64,000 nucleotides of DNA from Planctomycetota bacterium (GCA_016195405.1 JACPZP010000100.1:124001-188000); one strand, 5' to 3'. Positions 46,634-56,361 are shown, counted from the first letter of the stretch. The notes: generated by a model from the letters alone, not told the origin. Numbers and translations: made by a program.

Positions 46634-46702
46634 GGATGTTTCAAAATGACAGTCGTGAAACCGTCGTATACAATGGGGGTTGCCGTTTTTCCTGGAGCAC
46701 CC

Positions 46703-47695
46703 ATGGATTTGAATGACTTTGGCACCCAGGTTTCCAACAACAACAATCGACACACGCACGATGCCGTGCACTATCAGCAGCGCGAACTCTATGCACCGGC
46801 CGAGATGGTCAATCGGCCTTGCCAATGGAAAGTGGTCCAAGCGGGCGTGTTCGAAGTCTGCGGCACCACCGCGCGCCACCTGCCGCCGGGCGCTTATGGC
46901 TGCACCCTGAATCAATACGGTGAAGTGCAGATCAACCACCGCGATCTTCAAGTCGACGATCTTATCGATTTCGCCGAAAGCCTGCCCGGCAAGATTCTCG
47001 AAGAGATCGAAACCTTTTGGACGCTGGGCGACACCTTCCAGCGCTACGGCTATCTGCACCGCCGCGGCTATCTCTTGTATGGCCCGCAAGGTTCGGGCAA
47101 GAGTTCCGTCGTCCATCAAGTGGTGCATCGCATCATCAGCAAGAGCCACGTCGCCATCTTCTGCGAGCACCCCGGTTTTTTGACGCGGGCCATGGAAGTG
47201 TTCCGCAAGATCGAGCCGGATCGGCCGCTGGTTTGCATCTTCGAGGACATCGACGCCATTATCGAAGAGTACGGCGACAGCGAATTGTTGGCCTGGCTGG
47301 ACGGCTCGCACCAGATCAACAAGGTCATCAACATCGCGACGACGAACTATCCGGAGCGCCTTGACCGCCGCATCGTTTCGCGTCCGCGGCGATTCGACCG
47401 AATCATCAAGATCGAGTCGCCGACTGCCGGCATGCGCGAGACCTATCTCAAGAAGAAGTTGCCGGAATTGGTCGAGAAAGGCGAGTTGGGCTTGTGGGTG
47501 AAATTGACGGACGGCCTGTCGTTTGCCGCCCTCGCGGAGTTGGTTATCAGCGTCGCCTGCTTAGGCAACAACCTGGAAGACACGATCAAGCTCTTACGCC
47601 AGCTCGACGATCAGCATCCGTCGAGCAAAGAATTCGACCGGCCAGGGGGAATGGGCTTCGCGTTGCCCGACGGAACGCGGCGGATCAGCAGTTAA
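46703..47695 (+). CDS. BCS1-like AAA ATPase
   Basis: The start ATG 46703 (MDLNDFGTQVS) has GGAG 6 nt upstream, giving 330 residues. An N-terminal domain (about 1-120; PCQWKVVQAGVFEVCGT) precedes the AAA module. Walker A is LLYGPQGSGKSS, Walker B is LVCIFEDIDAII, sensor 1 is INIATTNYPERLD and the arginine finger region is RRIVSRPRRFDR. The HRRGYLLYGPQGSGK context is characteristic of Bcs1-type ATPases, which in mitochondria translocate a folded Fe-S protein. In bacteria their role is less known. No membrane helix is visible. It is divergent from acnA. Confidence 0.88.
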   Translation: MDLNDFGTQVSNNNNRHTHDAVHYQQRELYAPAEMVNRPCQWKVVQAGVFEVCGTTARHLPPGAYGCTLNQYGEVQINHRDLQVDDLIDFAESLPGKILEEIETFWTLGDTFQRYGYLHRRGYLLYGPQGSGKSSVVHQVVHRIISKSHVAIFCEHPGFLTRAMEVFRKIEPDRPLVCIFEDIDAIIEEYGDSELLAWLDGSHQINKVINIATTNYPERLDRRIVSRPRRFDRIIKIESPTAGMRETYLKKKLPELVEKGELGLWVKLTDGLSFAALAELVISVACLGNNLEDTIKLLRQLDDQHPSSKEFDRPGGMGFALPDGTRRISS

Positions 47696-47858
47696 TGGTG
47701 CGACTCCTCCAAAAGGGCGAGATCTTTTCCCGTCCTCTTCCGGTTCCGCCCTACCTACGATTCTTTGATTTTGCTTCATTCGCTGACACACACCCACATG
47801 GTGAAATGAGTGTTTCGTTCATGAAATGAAACCGGCAGCGGCTCGCAGCGTTGCAAAC

Positions 47859-49514
47859 TCAAGCTATCAAATGATTAGGGCGCTTTGCCCTCAGCCGTTT
47901 CTGCTTCCGGTAGCTCCGAATCCGCCAGATAGCAACGATCGTCCCCAAGCCGAGAGGAATGCCAATGATCCAGTGCCACGGCTTATGGCGAGGCAATGCC
48001 CACCCCTGAATCAAGGCGCCGTCCTTTCCGCAGTCAATCGCAGTGGCACAGAGTCGGCCATCATTGCTGATAATGAACTGGTCGGCGAGCATAACGTCGG
48101 GGTCTACTTGGGATGTGAATTCCTGATCTTCTAGCACGACGATGCGATCAACGACCGTTCCGGCCGTACTCCGACCACGCGAATGAGCGAACCGCATCGC
48201 CTTGTTCAGCCAAGTTAACTCGCCTCTTTCGCGATATACGCTGGCCCTGATCGTGAATCGCCGATTTCGGCTCACGCAACCTGTCGAGCCTCCCCGGCAC
48301 AAAGGACGAAGATAGCTGTCTTGGACCTGACCGGTTTTCGTATCGACAATCCACTTCCTTTCAGAATCACCTTCCGTTCCGACCAAAATCACGCCTCGCG
48401 AATCGAAACCGCGAATGGTAACGTCTCCCTCAATCATCCACAGTAGACGGCCCGAGGCCGTTTCACGCATTTCAACGCCGCGCGTATCATTCCACACAAG
48501 GAGTTGCTCGCCATCGGGTGAGAAATCCCACACACGACATTCACGGTCAACGTCGAACTGGCTTAGGAGCACTCCCTCCCGAACATTCCAGATTTCAAGG
48601 TGCGGACCCGCGCTGTGAATGAACGCCAGAAGCGTTCCGTCGCGCGATAACTTGTAAAAATCGTACGGGTGTGCCTCTTCCTCGAGCACGTCCGGAATGT
48701 ACCGATCATGTAGCGGTTTTCGAGGACCTAGTTCCGCAGTTTTCTTCCCAAGGCGCAAGTTCCATGCCGCGAAGTACGAGCGCGGTTTTCGATCTGACGG
48801 CGTCCAAAGAAGCACCGTATCTCCGGCGGCGGCGCCCATGACCTGCTTTCCGGGCACGGGAGAAGAAGCCGCCGCTTGCCGCTGTTTGCGGTCCCAAACC
48901 CAGATCTGATCTGGGTTGGACATCGCGATGAGAACGTAGTGGGCCGTAATGACAGGTGTGTACCGAATCCTGCGTGCCGGAACACTTGCGAGCTTATCCC
49001 CGGTTTCGGCATCCATGAGGACAACGTCGTCTTTTGTTGACACGATCGCGAGGTCGCCTTCCTCACTGAAGCGGATCTCCGACGCGGAACGAGGCAGATT
49101 GGAAATCAGCGGGCCCTGGACTGCGCGGGTAGGCCAGAGCAAATCTATTCTGTACTCCGACCAGCGATCGGCTCCTACCGTTTCGTCGCCCGTATTCAGC
49201 AACTCGACAAAGCGCTCATTCGGGCCGACGTTGAAAAGACGAAACGATTTTATTTCCTTCCCCGTCACGGCGTCCCGCACCACGAGCAGATTCTGATTGC
49301 CACGCAATTCATAGGTTGTCAACTGCTCGCAATCCGGGAGAAAGGCACCGAGTCTAACGGATTGTTCGCTTCCGATTGACCAGAGCGGCTGTGGCGTCAG
49401 GAACCAATAGAGCCCAGAGCCAACGAGGCCAAGCGTTCCAAGAAAGAACACCCCGCTCATCGTCGATTCAGGAAAACGCCAGAATAACAAGCGGCAGATA
49501 AAGGATTTGGCCAT
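47859..49514 (-). CDS. TM-beta-propeller-TM protein (paralogue of the 36.9-38.6 kb gene)
   Basis: A 551-residue protein. A helix near the N-terminus (SGVFFLGTLGLVGSGLYWFL) and one near the C-terminus (WHWIIGIPLGLGTIVAIW), followed by a basic tail (SYRKQKRLRAKR), enclose WD40-like repeats: LLVVRDAVTGKEIKSF, VVLMDAETGDKLASV, IWVWDRKQRQAAA, LEIWNVREGVLLSQFD, VEMRETASGRLLWMIEG. Layout and length match the other paralogue, with IIGIPLG versus IVGIPAG at the last helix. No catalytic motif. The 163-nt gap to the AAA gene stop is empty. Confidence 0.75.
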   Translation of the reverse strand: MAKSFICRLLFWRFPESTMSGVFFLGTLGLVGSGLYWFLTPQPLWSIGSEQSVRLGAFLPDCEQLTTYELRGNQNLLVVRDAVTGKEIKSFRLFNVGPNERFVELLNTGDETVGADRWSEYRIDLLWPTRAVQGPLISNLPRSASEIRFSEEGDLAIVSTKDDVVLMDAETGDKLASVPARRIRYTPVITAHYVLIAMSNPDQIWVWDRKQRQAAASSPVPGKQVMGAAAGDTVLLWTPSDRKPRSYFAAWNLRLGKKTAELGPRKPLHDRYIPDVLEEEAHPYDFYKLSRDGTLLAFIHSAGPHLEIWNVREGVLLSQFDVDRECRVWDFSPDGEQLLVWNDTRGVEMRETASGRLLWMIEGDVTIRGFDSRGVILVGTEGDSERKWIVDTKTGQVQDSYLRPLCRGGSTGCVSRNRRFTIRASVYRERGELTWLNKAMRFAHSRGRSTAGTVVDRIVVLEDQEFTSQVDPDVMLADQFIISNDGRLCATAIDCGKDGALIQGWALPRHKPWHWIIGIPLGLGTIVAIWRIRSYRKQKRLRAKRPNHLIA

Positions 49515-49587
49515 TCGTGGAATTTGACTCTAAGAATTTCGGAAGCTACGGCTTTCATACTCCCGATCATACTCCGCTCACACAAAC

Positions 49588-49622
49588 AAAAAAGGGCTGT
49601 TCATCGGGAGATGAACAGCCCT
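49588..49622 (-). terminator. Intrinsic terminator of the Tyr/Pro-rich protein gene
   Basis: On the minus strand a perfect 12-bp stem (AGGGCTGTTCAT with ATGAACAGCCCT) closes on a 6-nt loop and is followed by six U. It lies 22 nt past the gene stop. Confidence 0.92.
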
Positions 49623-49644
49623 GGCGTTCGCCTTGTGGCGAGAA

Positions 49645-50058
49645 TCAGTATGGGTAGGGATACGGGTATGGCGGATACGTCGGGTATGCCGGATACGGCG
49701 AACTGAGGCCGTACGAGTAGTTTGGCGTGTTGGCCGGGCTGCCCATGTATTGATAGCTGTTCGTGATCGGGTTGAAGTACACCGAGTGGTAGGCGCCTGC
49801 GACGTAGGGCGTCATCGTTGTGCCGGAGTTGTAGAACGAGGTGGCGCCGTACGGTCCCGGTGCAAGTCCCGAGTTGTAGTAGCTTCGATAGCCGTAGGGC
49901 GACACGAACGTCGTCGAATTGAACACCGGGGGGCCGTAGTAGTAAGGCGCCGGCGCGTAGCCGTAATTGCGGTTCATGTACCGATACTGGGCGTGGCTTA
50001 CGCCAGGCACGGCTGCAAGAGCAACGCAGGCGACGAGTGCGGCAAACAAATATCGCAT
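49645..50058 (-). CDS. Exported Tyr/Pro-rich small protein
   Basis: The start ATG 50058 has a strong AGGAGG site and yields a signal peptide (MRYLFAALVACVALAAVPGVSHA) with 137 residues in total. The mature part is dominated by Tyr, Pro, Ser, Gly and Asn: YRYMNRNYGYAPAPYYYG, YGYRSYYNSGLAPGP, ending in YPAYPTYPPYPYPYPY. No domain was recognised. Similar Tyr-rich exported proteins are frequent in planctomycetes, with presumed structural roles in the envelope. It has its own terminator. The 233-nt region upstream must hold its promoter. Confidence 0.8.
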   Translation of the reverse strand: MRYLFAALVACVALAAVPGVSHAQYRYMNRNYGYAPAPYYYGPPVFNSTTFVSPYGYRSYYNSGLAPGPYGATSFYNSGTTMTPYVAGAYHSVYFNPITNSYQYMGSPANTPNYSYGLSSPYPAYPTYPPYPYPYPY

Positions 50059-50291
50059 GATTTTCCTCCTTCGTGTTATCAAGCCATAACCGCAACAACT
50101 GTGCCAAAAGCGGTTACACGGCGTGAGTGCTGAAACTAGACGATCCAAACGGCTGAAATTGCGCAAAAAACGCGGTTTGCCGACTGATGCATTAAGCGAT
50201 TTCAAACACGCCTGATGCAAAATAACACAACCGAAAGCCATGGGGCTAGGGACATTGTCGGGAGGCTTGAGCGCCGAGACTTCGAGATTCT

Positions 50292-52994
50292 TTATCTCAC
50301 AGTTGACTCGCTGCTCATCACAGTAAGGTAGAACTGCCCCATTCCGCCATCGAATGCAGTTGCGATGATGCGGTACTGCCCTGAAGCCTTCGGGTGAAAA
50401 ATGATGCGGGCGTTGCGATTCCCGAGGCTGTCGTTGTCCTCAGCGAGGATTCTGTTATTGGCATCAACCAAGAGCAAGTAGGCGTCGAACGCCTTACTCT
50501 TGAGCGTGATATGGTACGTTTTTCCCACTTCGAGCTGAACCGGGTAGATCTTCACTCGTGTTCCTGGTTTAAACTTCTTGTCCGTGGTCTGGGGGTCGCC
50601 GACGGTAAGGGCGTCGCTTATGTCTTGCAGAATCTGATTGACCGGAGGTGATTGCTGTGGAATTTGCAGATTCTTGGGATTGCCGAGCGAGCGCTTGACC
50701 TCAATGTCGAAGGCGCCGACCACGCGGAGATCACTCTCCGGGATATCCGCTTCCGTGATTATGGCCATTTTGGCATGGGAGACGAAACCACCAGAGAGGT
50801 CGAACGTCATTTTGCCGGACACTTTACCGTCAATCAGGTTTTTCATCACGCCCCGGCCGTGCAGGCGGCCGACCAGGGAGGCCAACGCTTCATTGCGGCC
50901 TTCCTTGGTCCGGGTGCCTTCGTAGGTGCAAATGAGGGCAAGATCATCGGTCTCGACCCGATCACCCAGATTGATTATCATGGGCATGGTCGCTTGCCAA
51001 GTATCTCCCGCTTTGAGGGCGCGGTTGGGTGGCGGCATGGTGATGCAGCCTGCTTCATAGACATTGCAGATGTCGCCATAGAAATAACGGATTAACTTTC
51101 GGATTTGCTCCGGTACGCTCGCGCTTACCTCGGTGTCCTCACGGTCAATGACCTTGTTCGTTCGGTCTAAGACAAAAACGGGCGGAATGAGTTTCAGCAA
51201 CCTCGTGACTTCGGGATCGACCGGCTTCTTGTTTTCGTCAAGCTCGAAGTAGACATCGAGCGGTCCTATGCCTGTCCTAGCGACGGCGCCCTTGGCATCG
51301 GGCGAGACGCGCTCGATCATGTCGAGTTCCGTCTTCCATGCGAACGATTTCTTGCTGTTGCCCTTTAGGACCGAGGTGCTGACGGAGCTCTTGAGTTGAA
51401 GCGTCCGATACTCTTGAGCGTTGAACTGCACCTTGAGGCTGGCGCTTTTGCGCTCCAGCGGCGTGAGGTCCTTGATTGCCCTGGCCGGACCCCAGAGATT
51501 CGTTTTTTCGTTCGTCGTGGTCACGGGTTGAACCCAGACCACCTTGCCTGCCGGAACTTTGGGCAGAAGGATGTTGCCGCTGGCGAATCCATTCTCGTAG
51601 GTGACTTTGTGCGTTTCGCGCTGGCTGTCGCCGTCGCTCGCTACCGGTTTGACCAGGGAGGGCGGCCGGTCGCGTCCGGCGTCGCCAGTCCAGACTTCGA
51701 CGCGCAAGTCCTTGATCCGCTTCATGGGGTCGAGAAACGTGAACTCGACGGGAACGCGAACTTTGCCGCCATCGATGTAAGGCTCGCGCCGGTTGTCGTC
51801 GAGAAGCCGGCCCGCCATGGCGCGGGTGACGTGATCGGAGGGAATGGCGAAGACGATCGGCGTCCCGGGAATGCCTGCCACGGAAACGCCGATCAGGTCG
51901 CCATTTCCATTGACCACGGGGCCTCCGGAATTGCCCGGATGCATGCCGCCGTTGCACTGGACGCGATCCAGGGCGCCCATGGCGTCTTTGCGCAGGCTCG
52001 AGACGCTCGATTCATTTACCGTGACGTTCTTGCCGAGACGCGACCCGAACGGAAAGCCGAAAATGAAGACCTTTTGCGTCTCGCGCAAGCCCTGACTCGT
52101 TTCAATCTTGAGCGGCTGCGGCATTTTTCCCTGCGTCTCGGGCACGCGCAAAAAGGCCAGGTCACTGCCGCTGTCGACGCCCAACACGTTGCCGCTGAGC
52201 TGAAATTCGTTCAGCTCGCCGCTGTTGACCACCACCGTCGCCTGCGCCGGCATGCGGCTTCGAGCTTGCAGCATGCCAAGCACGTGCGCGTTGGTCACCA
52301 CCAGGCCCGGCTCGGCAAAGAACCCGCTTCCCTCGGCCATCAGTCCGGTCGGCGTGGTCACCTTAATATGGACCGTGGCTTTTTTTACTCGCTCCACCAC
52401 TTCGACGGGGATCTGGTCCGGTTGCTGCTTGACCGGAGCCGGCTGCGCGTTGACAAACGGTGGCGGCTGCCCTACGAACCTCGGTTTCGTCGTCCTGTCC
52501 GGGGCATTCAGAGATATCACCAAAACGACAACCAAGGCTACGAGTAGCAAGCCGCCGCCGCCCAGGGCAAAAATCCATACCAGGGGACTGGTGGCGGATT
52601 TGTGCCGTGACTTCTTATGGCGGCGCGGAGGGCCATCGTCGTCGCGATCTCTTGGATCGCGGTCTCTGCTGTCGCGGTCTCTGTTGTCGCGGTCTCTGCC
52701 GTCGCGATCCCTCACGTCTCGACTCGAGGCGCCCGCCCGGATTCGACTCTTGCTCGAATCACGGTCGTCGTCCCAGTCGCGCTGGTCCGCGCGCCCCGGG
52801 TCCGTTCGGGAACGCGGCCTGCGCTCCTCCTGAATGGCGTCTTCGTAATCGCGTTCGTCGTTGTCGCGCGGGCGCGTGCCGCCGGAGACCTGCAAAGGCT
52901 TGTCGCAACCGCGGCAGACAACGCGTTTGCCGCGTTTGTCTTCGCCCACGTCCATGGATTTGCCGCAACTCGGACAGGTGACGCGAATCGCCAT
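50292..52994 (-). CDS. Membrane-anchored trypsin-like protease with zinc finger and charged linker
   Basis: A 900-residue protein. Residues 1-40 hold an MJ0042-like finger (CPSCGKSMDVGEDKRGKRVVCRGC). Residues about 45-135 are highly charged, with near-repeats of RDRD (DNA 52641-52713). A helix follows (LVWIFALGGGGLLLVALVVVLVI). The PA-clan protease domain spans about 195-395, with catalytic His in VTNAHVLG, Asp in GSDLAFLRV and Ser in HPGNSGGPV. The rest (about 400-780) is strand-rich of unknown fold, and the last 95 residues resemble a pre-peptidase C-type beta domain (LEVGKTYHITLKSKAFDAYL ... YRIIATAFDGGMGQFYLTV). Orientation suggests the finger is cytoplasmic and the protease extracytoplasmic. 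It is divergent from the next gene. Confidence 0.88.
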   Translation of the reverse strand: MAIRVTCPSCGKSMDVGEDKRGKRVVCRGCDKPLQVSGGTRPRDNDERDYEDAIQEERRPRSRTDPGRADQRDWDDDRDSSKSRIRAGASSRDVRDRDGRDRDNRDRDSRDRDPRDRDDDGPPRRHKKSRHKSATSPLVWIFALGGGGLLLVALVVVLVISLNAPDRTTKPRFVGQPPPFVNAQPAPVKQQPDQIPVEVVERVKKATVHIKVTTPTGLMAEGSGFFAEPGLVVTNAHVLGMLQARSRMPAQATVVVNSGELNEFQLSGNVLGVDSGSDLAFLRVPETQGKMPQPLKIETSQGLRETQKVFIFGFPFGSRLGKNVTVNESSVSSLRKDAMGALDRVQCNGGMHPGNSGGPVVNGNGDLIGVSVAGIPGTPIVFAIPSDHVTRAMAGRLLDDNRREPYIDGGKVRVPVEFTFLDPMKRIKDLRVEVWTGDAGRDRPPSLVKPVASDGDSQRETHKVTYENGFASGNILLPKVPAGKVVWVQPVTTTNEKTNLWGPARAIKDLTPLERKSASLKVQFNAQEYRTLQLKSSVSTSVLKGNSKKSFAWKTELDMIERVSPDAKGAVARTGIGPLDVYFELDENKKPVDPEVTRLLKLIPPVFVLDRTNKVIDREDTEVSASVPEQIRKLIRYFYGDICNVYEAGCITMPPPNRALKAGDTWQATMPMIINLGDRVETDDLALICTYEGTRTKEGRNEALASLVGRLHGRGVMKNLIDGKVSGKMTFDLSGGFVSHAKMAIITEADIPESDLRVVGAFDIEVKRSLGNPKNLQIPQQSPPVNQILQDISDALTVGDPQTTDKKFKPGTRVKIYPVQLEVGKTYHITLKSKAFDAYLLLVDANNRILAEDNDSLGNRNARIIFHPKASGQYRIIATAFDGGMGQFYLTVMSSESTVR
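52641..52713 (-). repeat. About 15-nt near-repeats encoding RDRDxRDRD
   Basis: Units such as GTCGCGGTCTCTGTT recur with small changes, encoding Arg-Asp repeats on the coding strand. The tract shows typical slippage-prone periodicity and lies just before the membrane helix of the protease. Confidence 0.75.
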
Positions 52995-53394
52995 GGTGAA
53001 GCCCTCGCCTGGGGGATTCTGCGGATCCGTTGCCAGCCCGTAGGTCCCGCCTGCCGTGCGGGACCGGCCCGGCTCGGAAATCCGGACCTAAATGTGCAAT
53101 TCAAGGATTTATTGAGATTACCGTGGCAATTGGCGGCTCGCAAGTCGAATTCGGCAGTACCCCGTTTTTGCGGGCCCGGCGCTCATCCAAGGTCGCCAGC
53201 CATACGGAATTTCTCGGTATCCTGAAATCTACACCCCAAGGCGCGGTTGGGCAAGAAGCCGGCCTTCCTCAGAGACGACCTGCGTAATTCGGGCCGCAAG
53301 CAAATCTCCGGCGATTCATACAATCCCAACGGACAAACGTTTTTGGCGTTTCGCGTTCCGCAGGGGCGTTCAGCCGGAAAGGGAAATAGCAGGC
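52995..53394. other. 400-nt divergent intergenic region
   Basis: Between the protease and the exported unknown. It holds the second copy of the 50-nt palindrome (53041-53090). No credible gene was seen; small open frames on both strands lack ribosome sites and family resemblance. Confidence 0.6.
53041..53090. repeat. 50-nt palindromic element, copy 2
   Basis: TAGGTCCCGC...GGACCGGCCCGGCTCGG...CCGGACCTA, the same length and 41/50 identity with 15163-15212. It is placed between two divergent genes, like copy 1. Confidence 0.85.
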
Positions 53395-54390
53395 ATGCGA
53401 TGGCTTGGGTGGTTTTGCATTGTCGGCTTGCTGTCCAGTTTTGCGGCATTGCCAGCCCAGTCCGGGGGGAAGGAAAAATCGCCGCTCGAACTTCAGGAGA
53501 CCGCTGAATACCTGCAAATCGATACGGACGCCCTTCAAGCCCGCATCCGCAAGAAGGGCTACGTCAGCGGCCTGGCCGCGGGATCGTTTCTGGACAAGAA
53601 AACCGGCGCCCGCGACGATGGCTTCGGCCTGCACATCATGGACTTTCTGCTCGCTCCCGGCTGGCGCGACGATGGATACGGGCGCGACCCAAAAGTTCAT
53701 GGCAACCTACCCAAGCATTATGTCGAAGGCCCGCAAGTCTGCACGCAAGCCAAGGAACTAAAGCCCGAAATCATCAAAGGCGACGGCTTCGTGGCAGTCC
53801 GGCTGAAGTTCCGCTTTACCGAGCCAGGCAAAGGCTTCAAGGCCGGCTCATTGTGGGAGCAATCGCTCGTGTTCCAACCGGGCGTGCGCTACGTGCTGTG
53901 TAGCGAGCAGATCACGAGCGCTAACGACGTCGACAATCTGCTCTACCGCATCGACATGCCCGGCCACATCCGCCACAAGAACGGCGACATGTTCTCGCAG
54001 GTGTATCTCAGCTATCACGGCACGATCAAAGCCGAAGTATTCAATAAGGACTTCGCCCCCGACGAGCGCTTCCTCTACCAACGCAAGGAAGGAAAGACGC
54101 CGGAGCGGATGATTCGCGCCTACCAGGTGAAGGTGGACGGCAAACCGGGGCCGTGGATGGCGGGCATGACGCTCGATCCCGCGGCAGTGGCGGAAGCGTG
54201 GTGCCACCAGCGCGGCTACGTCTGCTTCATCCAGGAACTACACGGCAAGAAAGTGAAAGCCGGCGAGACTTTCGGAGCGGCATACATTGTCGGCTATTTC
54301 GACGATATTCCCGCCATGGAAAAGGCGTACGATCGCTACAAGGGGGCGACGCGGATTGAGGTGGATGAGAAGGGATTTCGGGTGAAGTAG
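53395..54390 (+). CDS. Exported protein, unknown function
   Basis: A 331-residue protein with signal peptide (LGWFCIVGLLSSFAALPAQS). The mature part has strands and aromatic-rich segments (LHIMDFLLAPGWRDDGYGRD, LLYRIDMPGHIRHKNGDMF, WMAGMTLDPAAVAEAWCHQRG) consistent with a carbohydrate-binding or epimerase-like beta-sandwich, but no catalytic motif is recognised. The start ATG 53395 has a weak AGGG site. It is 35 nt ahead of the SMI1/KNR4 gene, without evident link. Confidence 0.7.
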   Translation: MRWLGWFCIVGLLSSFAALPAQSGGKEKSPLELQETAEYLQIDTDALQARIRKKGYVSGLAAGSFLDKKTGARDDGFGLHIMDFLLAPGWRDDGYGRDPKVHGNLPKHYVEGPQVCTQAKELKPEIIKGDGFVAVRLKFRFTEPGKGFKAGSLWEQSLVFQPGVRYVLCSEQITSANDVDNLLYRIDMPGHIRHKNGDMFSQVYLSYHGTIKAEVFNKDFAPDERFLYQRKEGKTPERMIRAYQVKVDGKPGPWMAGMTLDPAAVAEAWCHQRGYVCFIQELHGKKVKAGETFGAAYIVGYFDDIPAMEKAYDRYKGATRIEVDEKGFRVK

Positions 54391-54425
54391 CGCTTCCAAT
54401 TTTGCTTTCGTGACCCGAGGAAGAA

Positions 54426-55739
54426 ATGTTTGTCATTCGGCGTCGTGCCCGTACCCCTGCCCCGGTCGGCGATTCATGGAAGCGCCTCGAGCGCTGGCTC
54501 GATCAACACTTTCCCAGAGGCTTATCGAATCTGCGTTCAGGTGCTTCGGTGGAGGATCTGGATCGCCTCGAAAAAGCGATCGGCCAGAAACTCCCCGAAG
54601 ATGTACGGCAATCTTGGCTGCTCCATGACGGCGAAAAAGAGGCATGTCAAGGCGTAATCTTCCGTCACTGGCTTCAAGCCGTCCATGGCATTTGCCGCGA
54701 CTGGAAGTGTTGGCAAGATATTCTCCCCGATCAAGAAGCACATCCAGACTGGTGGAATCTTTATTCCTATGGATCCTTCCCGGAAGGAGCAATTCAACAT
54801 TTGTACGTAACAAAAGGCTGGATTCCGCTGCACGACTGGGATGGTTGGTGCATCGGAGTGGATTTGAACCCAGGTCCCAATGGCATCTCAGGGCAGGTCA
54901 TCGAGTTCGGAAGACATGCGGAACAAAAATGCGTGCTCGCGTTGAGTTGGGCACATTTCCTGGAGGACGTCGCCGACGAACTTGAAGCGGGGCATTTCAC
55001 TCTCGAGTTGTCGGCTGACGGTGAATTGGCGACGTTTTGTCATTTGGAAGGCGGTACTGGACCTGATTTCGTTGCCCGAGGATATCGCTCCTGGGCCAAG
55101 GCCAAGTTGCCGCGCAAATTCCAACTTGCCAAGTCAGCTCCCAGAGCTGTTGAAAGGGAACCATCGGAGGAGCAACGAGCCGGCTCTATCGAAGTCGTGC
55201 GGGGTTTTCTGCAAACAATGTACGAGTGGGAGGTACATTGGCTAACGCGACGGCCATTGCAGCCGCTGGGATTAATACGCGCTGAAGAAGAGCGAGGCAC
55301 ACTTACACAAGTCTATACCGCCTCAAACTGCTCCGGTCGCGCCGAGCGTGTTTTTGGCTCCAAGTATCAACAGATTCAGAAGGAATTTGTGCTGGAAGGA
55401 CGAGTTTACGACGAAGCGATGGCACAGAAAAGAGCTATTCTGATGCGATTCGCGCCTGCGGTTGTCGCTCCCGAATTATTCGTGCAAACCGATCCACCAA
55501 CATTCGATCCAGAAAAGAACACGATTGAGGAAGTGCGGGCATTATCTCCAACGCACTCCGTCGTGTATTTGGTTCCTCTTCGATCGTGGTCCCTTGGTCG
55601 TTCGGTGGTTCCGAAGCCAAAACTGCCGTATGTGTGCGAGCAAATTAGGTACCACGTTGTGCTTCGGAATTCTCAATGGGTTATTCAATCTCGCGAAATC
55701 AGATATCAACGCGAGATCTATCACAAGCTTTCATTCTGA
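54426..55739 (+). CDS. SMI1/KNR4 (SUKH)-like protein with an additional C-terminal domain
   Basis: A 437-residue protein with a GAGGAAG ribosome site before ATG 54426. The N-terminal half (about 30-190) has the SUKH pattern: GASVEDLDRLEKAIGQKLPEDVRQSWLLHDG, WIPLHDWDGWCIGVDLNPGP, then CVLALSWAHFLEDVADELEAG. SUKH proteins are often immunity proteins of toxin systems. The C-terminal half (about 260-437; RVYDEAMAQKRAILMRFAP, YHVVLRNSQWVIQSREIRY) looks NTF2-like but is unassigned. No toxin gene is adjacent, so the immunity role is not supported by context. It is convergent with a Uma2 gene. Confidence 0.82.
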   Translation: MFVIRRRARTPAPVGDSWKRLERWLDQHFPRGLSNLRSGASVEDLDRLEKAIGQKLPEDVRQSWLLHDGEKEACQGVIFRHWLQAVHGICRDWKCWQDILPDQEAHPDWWNLYSYGSFPEGAIQHLYVTKGWIPLHDWDGWCIGVDLNPGPNGISGQVIEFGRHAEQKCVLALSWAHFLEDVADELEAGHFTLELSADGELATFCHLEGGTGPDFVARGYRSWAKAKLPRKFQLAKSAPRAVEREPSEEQRAGSIEVVRGFLQTMYEWEVHWLTRRPLQPLGLIRAEEERGTLTQVYTASNCSGRAERVFGSKYQQIQKEFVLEGRVYDEAMAQKRAILMRFAPAVVAPELFVQTDPPTFDPEKNTIEEVRALSPTHSVVYLVPLRSWSLGRSVVPKPKLPYVCEQIRYHVVLRNSQWVIQSREIRYQREIYHKLSF

Positions 55740-55767
55740 CGTTGCAGGCCACGGGCGGGCTGCGCCA

Positions 55768-56361
55768 CTATCCTTCGTCGCCAGACTCGGGAGAAAACTC
55801 CACACCATCGTAAACCTCCGCAAGCGGCAACTCGATGCCGATATCGCTGAAGGGAAGGATGGCGCTCAGCCCTTCATGGATACCTCGCACAAACCCGTTC
55901 TCGGTGCGGCGAAACGCCACGACGGCCGCCGTTTCTTGTTCCACCATGACGTACGTGCCGAGCGACGGAATGCTCAAGTAGGCGTCTTTCTTTTCTCCCT
56001 CGTCGATGCGCCGCGTCGCGCGCGACAGAACTTCAAAGATCGCCACCGGCTCGTCCTGATAGGAATCCCCTTGCGCATTGGGCCTGCACACGACCGACGC
56101 GTCCGGATAGTAGAACCTTACGTGAGTAGGAAAGCGGATGCGAATCTTCGTGTCTGAGTTGAACGGCCGGCATGATTGGCCGCGCAATCGTCCGTGTAAT
56201 GCGCCCAGGATGTTCGTGGCGATGATGTTGTGCGCATTGCGCGCGCCCGCCATCGCATAGACGACGCCGCCGAGGTACTCATGCTTGACCGGCGAAACGA
56301 GTTCGCCCGCGAGGTAGTCATCCGGAGAAACGAGGTTTAATTTCTTGGCTGCGGAAGTCAT
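55768..56361 (-). CDS. Uma2-family (DUF820) putative endonuclease, copy 1
   Basis: The start ATG 56361 gives MTSAAKKLNLVSPDDYLAGE and 197 residues. The PD-(D/E)XK-like Uma2 pattern is present: YLAGELVSPVKHEYLGGVVYAMAG, DTKIRIR, RFYYPDASVVC and EPVAIFEVLSRATRRIDEGEKKDAYLSIPSLGTYVMVEQE. The Asp in YPDASVV, Glu in IFEVLS and the later Lys line up with the nuclease-type active site. Uma2 copies are very numerous in planctomycetes and cyanobacteria; function is largely unproven, and mobility is suspected. It follows gyrB on the same strand. Confidence 0.9.
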   Translation of the reverse strand: MTSAAKKLNLVSPDDYLAGELVSPVKHEYLGGVVYAMAGARNAHNIIATNILGALHGRLRGQSCRPFNSDTKIRIRFPTHVRFYYPDASVVCRPNAQGDSYQDEPVAIFEVLSRATRRIDEGEKKDAYLSIPSLGTYVMVEQETAAVVAFRRTENGFVRGIHEGLSAILPFSDIGIELPLAEVYDGVEFSPESGDEG

